Below are positions 7,878 to 15,343 of a stretch of DNA of 64,000 nt, piece by piece. Position 1 is the first letter of the stretch, and each line of letters starts with the position of its first letter. A program made the translations under genes and the position numbers. The DNA comes from Sulfurimicrobium sp. (lineage in GTDB: Bacteria > Pseudomonadota > Gammaproteobacteria > Burkholderiales > Sulfuricellaceae), in NCBI GenBank assembly GCA_030652035.1, contig JAUSBJ010000048.1:62001-126000 (forward strand), in the 5' to 3' direction. The notes under the pieces are model-generated. The model was not told the origin of the DNA. It saw only the letters and a list, made by a program, of their open reading frames with translations, and made no database searches.

Positions 7878-8807
7878 TCAGAAACTGGCCTGTTCGATTT
7901 CCAGATAAGTACGGCTGACGTTGCCACCGATATTGGCATCAAACCCTTCCAGTTTTTTCCATTCACGCACATCCAGCGTCTTGCGTGTTTCGCTGTCACT
8001 CAAGCCTTTCTTGTACCCTGCTTCAATCCCAGAGTAGAACGCCGCCATCTGGCGCTGCAATTTGTTAACATCCTCTAGCTTCATCAAGGGGCCATGACCG
8101 GGCACAATGGTTTTTGCGTCGAAAGCCAGAACCTGCTCCAGCGTACCCACCCAATTTTTAACCAAGGCGTCACGCATTACCGGGATGGTGCGATTGACCA
8201 GAATATCCCCACCCACCAGCACCTTGTCATCAGGCAGGTAAACCATCATGTCTCCCACTGTATGCGAACCCGTGGGAATCCAGAACACCATTTTGACACC
8301 CTGAATGGTCCGCTCTGTGCGAGAGTTTTCCCCAGCATAGGTCACGCTGGCCGGCACTGGACGGGTATAAGGCAATTTGTGGCCAACCAGATTTTCAATC
8401 AGGGCAACCCATTCATCGCCGGTTTTGTTCACCATATCCCGGCAAATTTCAGAACTGATGATTTCGGCTTGCCCAAATACGACGTTACCCAGCACGTGAT
8501 CGCCGTGGTGATGTGTATTGATGACATGAGTCACGGGTTTTGTAGTCAGTTTCGCAATCGCCTTGCCGATATGTTTCCCGACTTCATCCGAGGCCCCGCT
8601 ATCGATCAGGATCACACCCTGTTCGCCAATAATCACCGTGCTGTTCACCATGTAGCCCTGATTGTGCGCGTTCGGCTGCCCCATGGGCCCGAGCAATGCA
8701 TAAATGCGCTCATTGATTTTCACCACTTTGGGCTGCGGAATGCTTGGTGCAGCTCCAGCAGCAGTAGACAAAAATACAGTTAAAACAATAACTATCAGTC
8801 TATTCAC
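7878..8807 (-). CDS. secreted metallo-beta-lactamase-fold hydrolase
   Basis: A 309-residue protein with an N-terminal signal peptide (about 1-20, ending AAGAAPS). It carries the zinc motif THHHGDH at 98-104, a further His in TGSHTVGD, an Asp in VGGDIL and a His in VPGHGP, so both metal sites are complete. The family is the SoxH/quinoprotein-relay-like branch of class B beta-lactamase relatives, whose substrates are mostly unknown. Action in the periplasm is inferred from the signal peptide. It is transcribed alone, divergent from the kinase gene next to it. Confidence 0.75.
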   Translation of the reverse strand: MNRLIVIVLTVFLSTAAGAAPSIPQPKVVKINERIYALLGPMGQPNAHNQGYMVNSTVIIGEQGVILIDSGASDEVGKHIGKAIAKLTTKPVTHVINTHHHGDHVLGNVVFGQAEIISSEICRDMVNKTGDEWVALIENLVGHKLPYTRPVPASVTYAGENSRTERTIQGVKMVFWIPTGSHTVGDMMVYLPDDKVLVGGDILVNRTIPVMRDALVKNWVGTLEQVLAFDAKTIVPGHGPLMKLEDVNKLQRQMAAFYSGIEAGYKKGLSDSETRKTLDVREWKKLEGFDANIGGNVSRTYLEIEQASF

Positions 8808-8888
8808 GTTAAATCCTTATCCATTACTTTAGGGTATATTGATGATAATCTTGGCCTGGTAAATTAACACATCATTGCATAGTTGAGA

Positions 8889-9803
8889 ATGATTCTAATG
8901 TACTATCAAGGCAAAATAACTGAATTGTGGCCTGCAATCGATGCTCACATCTCGCAAATGTTGGGACAGCCCTTCAATTCAGTGACGCACATCCCGGTGG
9001 GCGGCGGTTGCATCAATGCGGCGTACCATATTTCCGGTGGAGGACGGGATTGCCTTGTCAAAATCAATGTGCCTGAAAGGCATGCGATGTTTGCAGCGGA
9101 AGCCGCCGGCCTGCAGGAAATCCTTGCCAGCGGTGCAATACGGGCCCCTGCACCCATCTGCCACGGGAGCGCTGCGCATGCTTCCTATCTGGTGCTGGAA
9201 TTTCTCGCCATGGATGCTTGCAGCGGGCACGCCTGCGAACAACTGGCAAGGCAACTGGCAAGCATGCACGCCCATACGGCAAGCCAGTTTGGCTGGCGCA
9301 TCAACAACACCATCGGCGCCACGCCGCAGAGCAATACCTTTCACGATGACTGGATCAGCTTCTGGCGTGAGGAACGGCTCGAATTCCAGTTCAGACTGGC
9401 ATCCCGGAATGGCATTAATGACAGCTTGCAGAAAAAAGGAGCTTGTTTACTGACCCGGATCGAGCAGTTTTTCCCCGGCTATGCCCCTTCACCCTCCTTG
9501 CTGCACGGCGATCTATGGAACGGGAACTGTGGCGTACTTGAGCAAGGCGAGCCGGTTGTTTTCGACCCGGCCGTGTATTATGGCGACCGCGAAACCGATC
9601 TCGCCATGAGCGAACTGTTTGGCGGATTTCCCGCGCGCTTCTATGCGGCTTACCGGGAGGCTTATCCTCTCGACCCCGGTTATGAAGTACGCAAAACCCT
9701 GTACAACCTGTATCACGTCCTGAACCATGCCAACCTCTTTGGCGGCAGCTATGCAGGACAGGCCGAACGCATGCTGGATCAGTTATTGAGCGAGGTCCGC
9801 TGA
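8889..9803 (+). CDS. fructosamine-3-kinase family protein
   Basis: About 304 residues with the aminoglycoside-phosphotransferase fold. GGGCINAAYHI replaces the P-loop, LVKIN holds the ATP-contacting Lys, LLHGDLWNGN is the catalytic loop and VFDPAVYYGDRETDLAM is the metal-binding segment. IGATPQSN and FWREERLEFQ are hallmarks of the fructosamine kinase branch. Such enzymes phosphorylate ketosamines or ribulosamines on glycated proteins or free amines, starting deglycation. The start is uncertain: ATG 8889 is used, while ATG 8898 or TTG 8883 are possible, and none has a strong ribosome-binding site. Confidence 0.8.
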   Translation: MILMYYQGKITELWPAIDAHISQMLGQPFNSVTHIPVGGGCINAAYHISGGGRDCLVKINVPERHAMFAAEAAGLQEILASGAIRAPAPICHGSAAHASYLVLEFLAMDACSGHACEQLARQLASMHAHTASQFGWRINNTIGATPQSNTFHDDWISFWREERLEFQFRLASRNGINDSLQKKGACLLTRIEQFFPGYAPSPSLLHGDLWNGNCGVLEQGEPVVFDPAVYYGDRETDLAMSELFGGFPARFYAAYREAYPLDPGYEVRKTLYNLYHVLNHANLFGGSYAGQAERMLDQLLSEVR

Positions 9804-9893
9804 GACGCCCCGTATCAAGACAGTATTTCGCGTTTCATGGTATAAAGCGAAACCCATGGCAAAAGCCGCAACCACTCAACCGCCGCCTTCCAG

Positions 9894-11111
9894 ATGAATC
9901 TCGGCTTTTACATCATCCTCACGGCGCAATTTCTGTCCGCCCTTGCCGATAATGCCCTGCTCTTTGCGGCCATTGCGCTATTGAAGGAACTGAGCTCGCC
10001 GGACTGGCATACACCACTACTACAACAGTTCTTCGTCGTTTCCTATATTCTGCTTGCGCCCTTCGTCGGCGCCTTTGCCGATGCCATCCCCAAGGGGCGG
10101 GTCATGTTCATCAGCAACAGCATCAAATTCATAGGTTGCCTGGCCATGCTTTTCGGCATGCCGCCCCTATACGCCTACGGCATCGTGGGCCTGGGGGCCG
10201 CAGCCTATTCCCCGGCAAAATACGGCATCCTTACCGAATATCTGCCCCCGAACAAACTGGTGCTCGCGAATAGCTGGATGGAAGGCGCCACGGTTGCAGC
10301 CATCGTGCTGGGGGCCATCATTGGCGGCATTCTTCTGAATCCGGCGCTGTCCTCGTCATTGCTTGCCGGCTGGAACCTCGCAGACAGCGTCAGCGTATCC
10401 AAGTTTGCGGTCATTATCGTCACTTTTCTGTATATCAGTGCCGCGGTCTTCAACCTGTTCATACCCCGTGTTGCAATCGACCATAAGTTGCCCAAGAAGA
10501 ACCCCTTCTACTTGCTGCATGACTTCTGGCATTCCTTCATCCTGCTCTGGCGCGATCCGCAGGGCCAGATTTCGCTGGCCGTCACCACCCTGTTCTGGGG
10601 CGCCGGAGCAACGCTGCGCCTGGTAGTCCTGACCTGGGCCGGCCTGATTCTTAAATTCGACCTCGAAAAAGCCACCCAATTGACCGCTGTGGTGGCCGTG
10701 GGCATCGCCGTGGGAGCGGTCGTGGCGGGAAAATTCATCACCCTGGAAAGGTCCGTTAAAGTGCTCCCGACCGGGATACTGATGGGCTTTACCGTGATGT
10801 CCATGGTTCTGGTCGACGACTGGCGCATTGCGGTCGGATTGTTGTTCGTGATTGGCGCACTGGGTGGATTCTTCGTGGTGCCGATGAACGCCCTGTTGCA
10901 ACACCGCGGCCATTTACTGATGGGGGCAGGGCACTCCATCGCAGTGCAGAATTTCAACGAAAATATCAGTATTCTGCTTTTGCTTGGCTGCTATGCGATG
11001 ATGGTCAAGTCGGACATGCATATCAACACCATCACTATTGCCTTCGGCGCCTTTGTCAGTCTTTCGATGTGGCTGATCAACCACCGTTACAAGCGCGTGA
11101 CGGCTTCATAG
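9894..11111 (+). CDS. lplT: LplT-like lysophospholipid transporter (MFS)
   Basis: A 405-residue major-facilitator protein with about 12 membrane helices. It begins FYIILTAQFLSALADNALLFAA, the usual LplT opening, and then has GAFADAIPKGRVM as the loop 2-3 motif. LplT flips lysophosphatidylethanolamine and lysophosphatidylglycerol across the inner membrane for re-acylation. In enterobacteria it is next to or fused with the acyltransferase aas, but none is seen here. The stop overlaps the end of the opposing TPM gene by 6 bases. Confidence 0.85.
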   Translation: MNLGFYIILTAQFLSALADNALLFAAIALLKELSSPDWHTPLLQQFFVVSYILLAPFVGAFADAIPKGRVMFISNSIKFIGCLAMLFGMPPLYAYGIVGLGAAAYSPAKYGILTEYLPPNKLVLANSWMEGATVAAIVLGAIIGGILLNPALSSSLLAGWNLADSVSVSKFAVIIVTFLYISAAVFNLFIPRVAIDHKLPKKNPFYLLHDFWHSFILLWRDPQGQISLAVTTLFWGAGATLRLVVLTWAGLILKFDLEKATQLTAVVAVGIAVGAVVAGKFITLERSVKVLPTGILMGFTVMSMVLVDDWRIAVGLLFVIGALGGFFVVPMNALLQHRGHLLMGAGHSIAVQNFNENISILLLLGCYAMMVKSDMHINTITIAFGAFVSLSMWLINHRYKRVTAS

Positions 11112-11597
11112 CACAACAGGCTGGTCTGACAATTCGTTTGGATTGTCGGTTTTGACCGGAAAATGCCGTACCAGCAAGGCCGTGACTTTTCGCATGCCCG
11201 CCAACACACCTTCCTCGAATCGCCCAGCGTGGAACGCGGCTTCCATCTGGCGACAGATGCGCTCCCACTCCGCGTTACCCACTTTTGCGTGAATGCCCCT
11301 ATCGGCGACGATTTCGACATCACGGTCGGCAAGCAGAAGATAAATGAGCACGCCGCTGTTGTGCTCGGTGTCCCAGACTCGCAACTGAGAAAACACTTCC
11401 ATGGCCCTTTGTCGCGCATCCTGCCCATGCAGCAAGGGGGACAGATCCAGCACGGATTCGACGGCGAAGCGGATTTCACCATTATGCAGCGCCTCGGATT
11501 CGCTGATCGCATGCTCGATGCGAGCCATGACGGCGCGGGAGAAATAGCGCCGCACCAGCCACGGCGGCATGAATAAATGTCGCAGTATTCTTACCAT
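11106..11597 (-). CDS. TPM-domain protein, second copy
   Basis: A 163-residue soluble or peripheral protein of the TPM (TLP18.3/Psb32/MOLO-1) family, with IEHAISESEALHNGEIRFAVE at the domain start and SGVLIYLLLADRDVEIVADRGI in the core. No signal peptide is obvious. It is the last gene of the minus-strand block and overlaps the larger TPM gene by 7 bases, which suggests coupled translation. Pairs of TPM proteins after LemA are a common arrangement, and the function is poorly known (envelope-related). Confidence 0.75.
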   Translation of the reverse strand: MVRILRHLFMPPWLVRRYFSRAVMARIEHAISESEALHNGEIRFAVESVLDLSPLLHGQDARQRAMEVFSQLRVWDTEHNSGVLIYLLLADRDVEIVADRGIHAKVGNAEWERICRQMEAAFHAGRFEEGVLAGMRKVTALLVRHFPVKTDNPNELSDQPVVL

Positions 11598-12445
11598 CGT
11601 CCCGAAGCGCCCCCGCCGCCAAAACCGCCGCCGCCACCCGAAAATCCACCACCGCCGCCAAAACCGCCGCTCCCGCCGCTCCCGCCGACGAATGGGCCAC
11701 CCCGGCCGCTGCCGGTAATGGTGATCAGCGAGACGGCAATGGCAATGACCAGCGCGATCAGCAATGAACCAAGCAACAGCCAGGCGCCGAAAAATGCCAC
11801 GCCACCCGCCACAAGGCCGCCAAGGAATCTCCCGAGAAAAGTACGCAGCATGCCGCCCACGACAAAAATGAACAGCATGGCCAGCGGCAGGATGTCCTCG
11901 AACAAACTCAGTCCATCCCTGGCGCTTGCCTTTTTGGCCAGCGCGGGCAGCGGCTCGCCTTCTATCACCCTGATGATTCGCTCGGTTCCGGCGCGAATGC
12001 CGCCGTAGAAATCTTCCTGCTTGAAATGGGGCGTGATCACTTCGCTGATGATGCGTTTCGACACCGCATCGGGGAGCGCGCCTTCAAGGCCATAACCGAC
12101 TTCCAGTCGCATGGCGCGATCCTGCTTGGCGATCAGCAACAGGGCGCCGTCGTCCACGCCCTTGCGTCCCAGCTTCCATTGCTCGGCGACACGCATGGCG
12201 TATTGTTCTATCGTTTCCGGCTGGGTCGTGGGGAGCATCAGCACGGCAATCTGGCTGCCCTTGCGCGCTTCGACATCACGCAGCAGGGATTCGAGCTCGC
12301 TGGTTTGTTGCGCTGTCAGGGTGCCGGTGAGGTCGGTCACGCGCGCAGTGAGAGGGGGCACGGCCACCTCCCCCAGCGCAAGGCTGGCGCCAAGCATCAG
12401 CCATGCAGCCAGAAAGAACCGCCACAGGAAGCCTGCGGTAGCCAC
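11591..12445 (-). CDS. TPM-domain membrane protein with glycine-rich tail (YgcG-like)
   Basis: A 284-residue protein with an N-terminal signal peptide (about 1-25), then a TPM domain (VPPLTARVTDLTGTLTAQQ, ..GSQIAVLMLPTTQPETIEQYA), one or two membrane helices near residues 175-225, and a tail of Gly-Ser-Phe repeats ending GGGGASGRW. The layout is that of YgcG. It is separated by 3 bases from lemA, and LemA-TPM pairs are widely conserved. The glycine-rich tail gives a strongly biased GC stretch at 11600-11690. Confidence 0.8.
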   Translation of the reverse strand: MATAGFLWRFFLAAWLMLGASLALGEVAVPPLTARVTDLTGTLTAQQTSELESLLRDVEARKGSQIAVLMLPTTQPETIEQYAMRVAEQWKLGRKGVDDGALLLIAKQDRAMRLEVGYGLEGALPDAVSKRIISEVITPHFKQEDFYGGIRAGTERIIRVIEGEPLPALAKKASARDGLSLFEDILPLAMLFIFVVGGMLRTFLGRFLGGLVAGGVAFFGAWLLLGSLLIALVIAIAVSLITITGSGRGGPFVGGSGGSGGFGGGGGFSGGGGGFGGGGASGRW

Positions 12446-12448
12446 GCT

Positions 12449-13060
12449 CTATTTCTGCGCTGGAACCGGCGCGCCAAAGTCCACCTTGGGCGCCTGGGAG
12501 ATTTCCTTCTCGTTTTCGACCGTGAAGCTGGGCTTGGTCTTGAAGCCGAACATCATGGCCGTCAGGTTGCTGGGGAAGGATCGCACCGTGACGTTGTATT
12601 CCTGCACTGCCTTGATATAGCGGTTGCGCGCCACGGTGATGCGGTTTTCAGTGCCTTCGAGTTGCGCCTGGAGATCCCGGAACACGCCATCCGCCTTCAA
12701 TTGCGGATAATTCTCCGCCACCACCAGCAATCTGGAGAGCGCGCTGCTCATTTCACCCTGTGCCGCCTGGAATTTCGCGAAAGCCTGTTCGTCATTGATC
12801 AACTCGGGCGTGGCCTGGATCGACCCTACCTTGGCCCGGGCGGCGGTCACTTGGGTCAGCACGTCCTTCTCGTGGGCGGCGTAGCCCTTGACCACGTTCA
12901 CCAGATTGGGCACCAGATCGGCGCGGCGCTGGTACTGGTTCAGCACTTCCGCCCAACTGGCCTTGATCTGTTCGTCGGTCGATTGCAAGGCGTTGTAACC
13001 GCAACCCTGGAGGGAAAGAATGGCAACCAGAATCATCAGTGACGACAGTAATTTGCGCAT
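12449..13060 (-). CDS. lemA: LemA family lipoprotein
   Basis: About 203 residues. The signal sequence ends in LSLQGCGYN, so Cys is the likely lipidated residue. The rest is the LemA helical bundle: SWAEVLNQYQRRADLVPNLVNVVKGYA, ..ENRITVARNRYIKAVQEYN, ..FPSNLTAMMFGFK. ATG 13060 is chosen because GGAGACC stands just upstream. A longer frame from 13096 has no ribosome-binding site. LemA proteins are membrane anchored with the helical body exposed, and their function is not settled. Confidence 0.85.
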   Translation of the reverse strand: MRKLLSSLMILVAILSLQGCGYNALQSTDEQIKASWAEVLNQYQRRADLVPNLVNVVKGYAAHEKDVLTQVTAARAKVGSIQATPELINDEQAFAKFQAAQGEMSSALSRLLVVAENYPQLKADGVFRDLQAQLEGTENRITVARNRYIKAVQEYNVTVRSFPSNLTAMMFGFKTKPSFTVENEKEISQAPKVDFGAPVPAQK

Positions 13061-13096
13061 GAAGGTCTCCTCGGTAATGTCTATGAAACCGCTCAT

Positions 13097-13816
13097 TCAA
13101 GATGCGATCTGGGCGGTGCTTTGCAAGCCTTGCATGGTGCGCACGGCGAAACACAGGTCTTCCCACGCCTTGGCCTTGTCCGGCAGGCTGCGCAGCAGAT
13201 AGGCGGGGTGATAGGTCACGATCAGCGGAATACCCTCAGCCTGGTGCAACTTGCCGCGCAGACTGGCGATGGTTTGGTCCGTTTCAAGCAGGCGTTGCGC
13301 CGCCACCTTGCCGAGCGCGATGATCAATTTTGGCCGGACCAGCGCAATCTGGCGCGTCAGGTAGGGCTCGCAGGCGGCCACTTCATCCGGCTCCGGATTG
13401 CGGTTGGCGGGCGGACGGCATTTGACGGTATTGGCAATGTAAACATTCCGGCCACGCTTCAGGCTGATCGCCGCCAGCATATTGTCAAGCAGCTTGCCAG
13501 CCTGACCTACAAAGGGTTCACCCTGCTTGTCTTCTTCCGCACCCGGCCCCTCCCCCACCAGCATCCAGTCTGCCTGTTCATCACCGATGCCAAAAACCGC
13601 TTGGCTGCGGGTTTCATGCAGGCGGCAGTCCGTGCAGCCGGAAACGGCTTGCCTGAGTTCGTCCCACTCCATGCTCAGGATGGATTCACGTCGATTCACC
13701 GGCATATCAGGAGAAAGAGTTACCTCTCCGGCAACATCAGAAGGCAAGGGAGATGCCACCCTCAGCCGCCACACCGGCCACAGATTCAGCTCCTGGAGCA
13801 CTTCCCGGCGCGGCAT
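13097..13816 (-). CDS. uracil-DNA glycosylase, family 4 (Fe-S type)
   Basis: A 239-residue protein. The N-terminal 50 residues are not conserved. The glycosylase core follows, with GCTDCRL (two cluster cysteines), LVGEGPGAEEDKQGEPFVGQAGKLLD (uracil pocket), NTVKCRPP with a later VAAC (the other two cluster cysteines), and TYHPAYLLR as the C-terminal catalytic-loop motif. It removes uracil from DNA. The ATG shares one base with the rimI stop. The order tsaB-rimI-udg is common in betaproteobacteria. Confidence 0.85.
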   Translation of the reverse strand: MPRREVLQELNLWPVWRLRVASPLPSDVAGEVTLSPDMPVNRRESILSMEWDELRQAVSGCTDCRLHETRSQAVFGIGDEQADWMLVGEGPGAEEDKQGEPFVGQAGKLLDNMLAAISLKRGRNVYIANTVKCRPPANRNPEPDEVAACEPYLTRQIALVRPKLIIALGKVAAQRLLETDQTIASLRGKLHQAEGIPLIVTYHPAYLLRSLPDKAKAWEDLCFAVRTMQGLQSTAQIAS

Positions 13817-14283
13817 TACAGGGACGACCCCATCACAATGGCATCCTCGCGGCCATTGGCGGCTGGATAGTATTTGCGGCGCAGGCCGATTTCATTGAAG
13901 CCCTCGCTGAGATAAAGCGCAATGGCCTTCTTGTTGGAAGGACGTACTTCGAGAAACATCATGTCCGCTCCGTCCTGCCGCGCCACTCCGATCAAATGGC
14001 GCAAAAAACTGCGGCCCAGACCCTGGCTTTGCCAGTCGTGAGCAATCCCCAGATTGAGCAAATGCGCCTCGCCTGCGGCAATCATCAGGATGGCGTAACC
14101 TATGGGCTGGTCGCAAAAATCATAAATCCAGCAACTGTAACCCGCGCTGAGAGAGTCGTTGAAATTGCCGATGGTCCAGGGGAAAGGGTAAATCTTCTGC
14201 TCGATAGAGAGCACGGCTGCCAGGTCTTCAGAGCGCATGGGCCGGAGTATGGGCCGTTGGTAGTTCTTGAGTTGTGCGTTCAT
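13816..14283 (-). CDS. rimI: RimI-type ribosomal protein alanine N-acetyltransferase
   Basis: A 155-residue GNAT protein. LRPMRSEDLAAVLSIEQKIYPFPWTIGNF is typical of RimI, and LLNLGIAHDWQSQGLGRSFLRHLI contains the acetyl-CoA loop (QGLGR). RimI acetylates the N-terminal Ala of ribosomal protein S18. The ATG at 14283 has GGAGAG upstream and overlaps the tsaB stop by 4 bases, and a longer frame into tsaB is rejected. Confidence 0.85.
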   Translation of the reverse strand: MNAQLKNYQRPILRPMRSEDLAAVLSIEQKIYPFPWTIGNFNDSLSAGYSCWIYDFCDQPIGYAILMIAAGEAHLLNLGIAHDWQSQGLGRSFLRHLIGVARQDGADMMFLEVRPSNKKAIALYLSEGFNEIGLRRKYYPAANGREDAIVMGSSL

Positions 14284-14954
14284 TTTCTCTCCGCCGTTTT
14301 CAGCGCAACCTTGTTGCGAATGTATAGCGGCGCCGCCAGCGCGGCGTCCCTGCCCAGACCCCGCTCGAACAGGGGGGCAGCCAGACGGGCCATGTCGCAT
14401 GCCTGGGGGTAGACACTGCCGTCGAAGGACAGCAGTTGCCCTGCATAACGTTGCTGCATCGCCTCTGCATAAGCCGCAAAAGCACTGCCGGCGCCTACCC
14501 AGCCTCCCCCTGGAAGATCGGGAGCATCCTTGGCATAGCACAAGCTTGGCTCGCATACGGTATGCCATATCCCGTCTTGTTTTTCATAGGCAGCATGATA
14601 GGTTTCGCCAATCCGCGCATCGAGGCAGGCAAGCACCCTGTCGCCGGGCGCCGCAGCCGCCAGCGCCAGCAGTGTGCAGATTCCGATCACTGGCAGATCG
14701 CCTCCCAGCGCCAGTCCTTGCGCCACGCCGCAGCCAATGCGCAGGCCGGTAAAGGAGCCCGGCCCTTCGCCGAAGGCGATGCCGTCCAGCGAGTTGAGCG
14801 CGATGCCGGCCTCGTTCAGCAGTGCTTCCAGCATGGGCAGGATCAGGTCCGAATGGCGCTGTCCGGCCAGCTCCTGGCGCGAAAGGATTTCTCCGTCAAG
14901 CCACAGGGCGACAGAGCAGTTTTCGGTGGAAGTGTCGAGTGCCAGCAGCTTCAT
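14280..14954 (-). CDS. tsaB: TsaB, tRNA t6A modification protein
   Basis: A 224-residue ASKHA-fold protein: LLALDTSTENCSVALW at the start, RHSDLILPMLEALL, and GEGPGSFTGLRIG as the TsaB signature. TsaB partners TsaD and TsaE in adding threonylcarbamoyl to A37 of ANN-decoding tRNAs. ATG 14954 is chosen over the TTG one codon upstream. It shares a base with the TGA of the HIRAN gene, so the two are coupled. Confidence 0.9.
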   Translation of the reverse strand: MKLLALDTSTENCSVALWLDGEILSRQELAGQRHSDLILPMLEALLNEAGIALNSLDGIAFGEGPGSFTGLRIGCGVAQGLALGGDLPVIGICTLLALAAAAPGDRVLACLDARIGETYHAAYEKQDGIWHTVCEPSLCYAKDAPDLPGGGWVGAGSAFAAYAEAMQQRYAGQLLSFDGSVYPQACDMARLAAPLFERGLGRDAALAAPLYIRNKVALKTAERK

Positions 14955-15343
14955 CAATGTTCCATGTAAACGTCGAATTCAATCCAGCGACCGCGCCGCT
15001 TTTCTTTCGGCAGCGCGCTGATACGGGCTTCAAGGCGCTGGCCGTGATCCATGAAGCGTGCCAGTGAGGCGTTATCGCTACGCGGCACATGCCCCAGCTT
15101 GTGTCCCTGCCACTCAACGCCGATGGCATTATCGTCATAGGGGTTGTCCGCCTCGCGCACCAGCTTCAGGGCATCGCCCACACGCAGTTGCGGCCATAAC
15201 TTGCGGCCTTCATAGTACTTGAAACCTGCCAGGCGCGAGTTTTGCAGGTAAATCTTCGCTTCTGTAACAGGCTGCTGCGCCCATGCGTTTCCAGCACCTG
15301 CAAGCAGCAAAATCAGACAGCATTTTACCCAAATCCGTTTCAT
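14954..15343 (-). CDS. secreted protein consisting of a HIRAN domain
   Basis: A 129-residue protein with a signal peptide (about 1-22, ending GNAWAQQ) followed only by a HIRAN domain: SRLAGFKYYEG, LKLVREADNPYDDNAIGV and KLGHVPR. HIRAN domains in HLTF and bacterial SNF2 proteins bind DNA ends, which makes an exported version odd. The gene is tightly coupled (4-base overlap with the helicase upstream, 1-base with tsaB downstream). Either the segment is exported and binds something else, or the hydrophobic N terminus anchors it. Confidence 0.75.
   Translation of the reverse strand: MKRIWVKCCLILLLAGAGNAWAQQPVTEAKIYLQNSRLAGFKYYEGRKLWPQLRVGDALKLVREADNPYDDNAIGVEWQGHKLGHVPRSDNASLARFMDHGQRLEARISALPKEKRRGRWIEFDVYMEH

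Noticed and set aside
11600-11700. Direct GGC/CCG-rich repeat as a possible tandem repeat array
   Set aside because: It is the codon pattern of the glycine-rich tail of the TPM protein and needs no other explanation.
12026-13042. 338-codon plus-strand open frame
   Set aside because: It lies antisense to lemA and the TPM gene, is rich in His, Gly, Arg and Gln without domain motifs, and has no ribosome-binding site. It is a GC-driven shadow.
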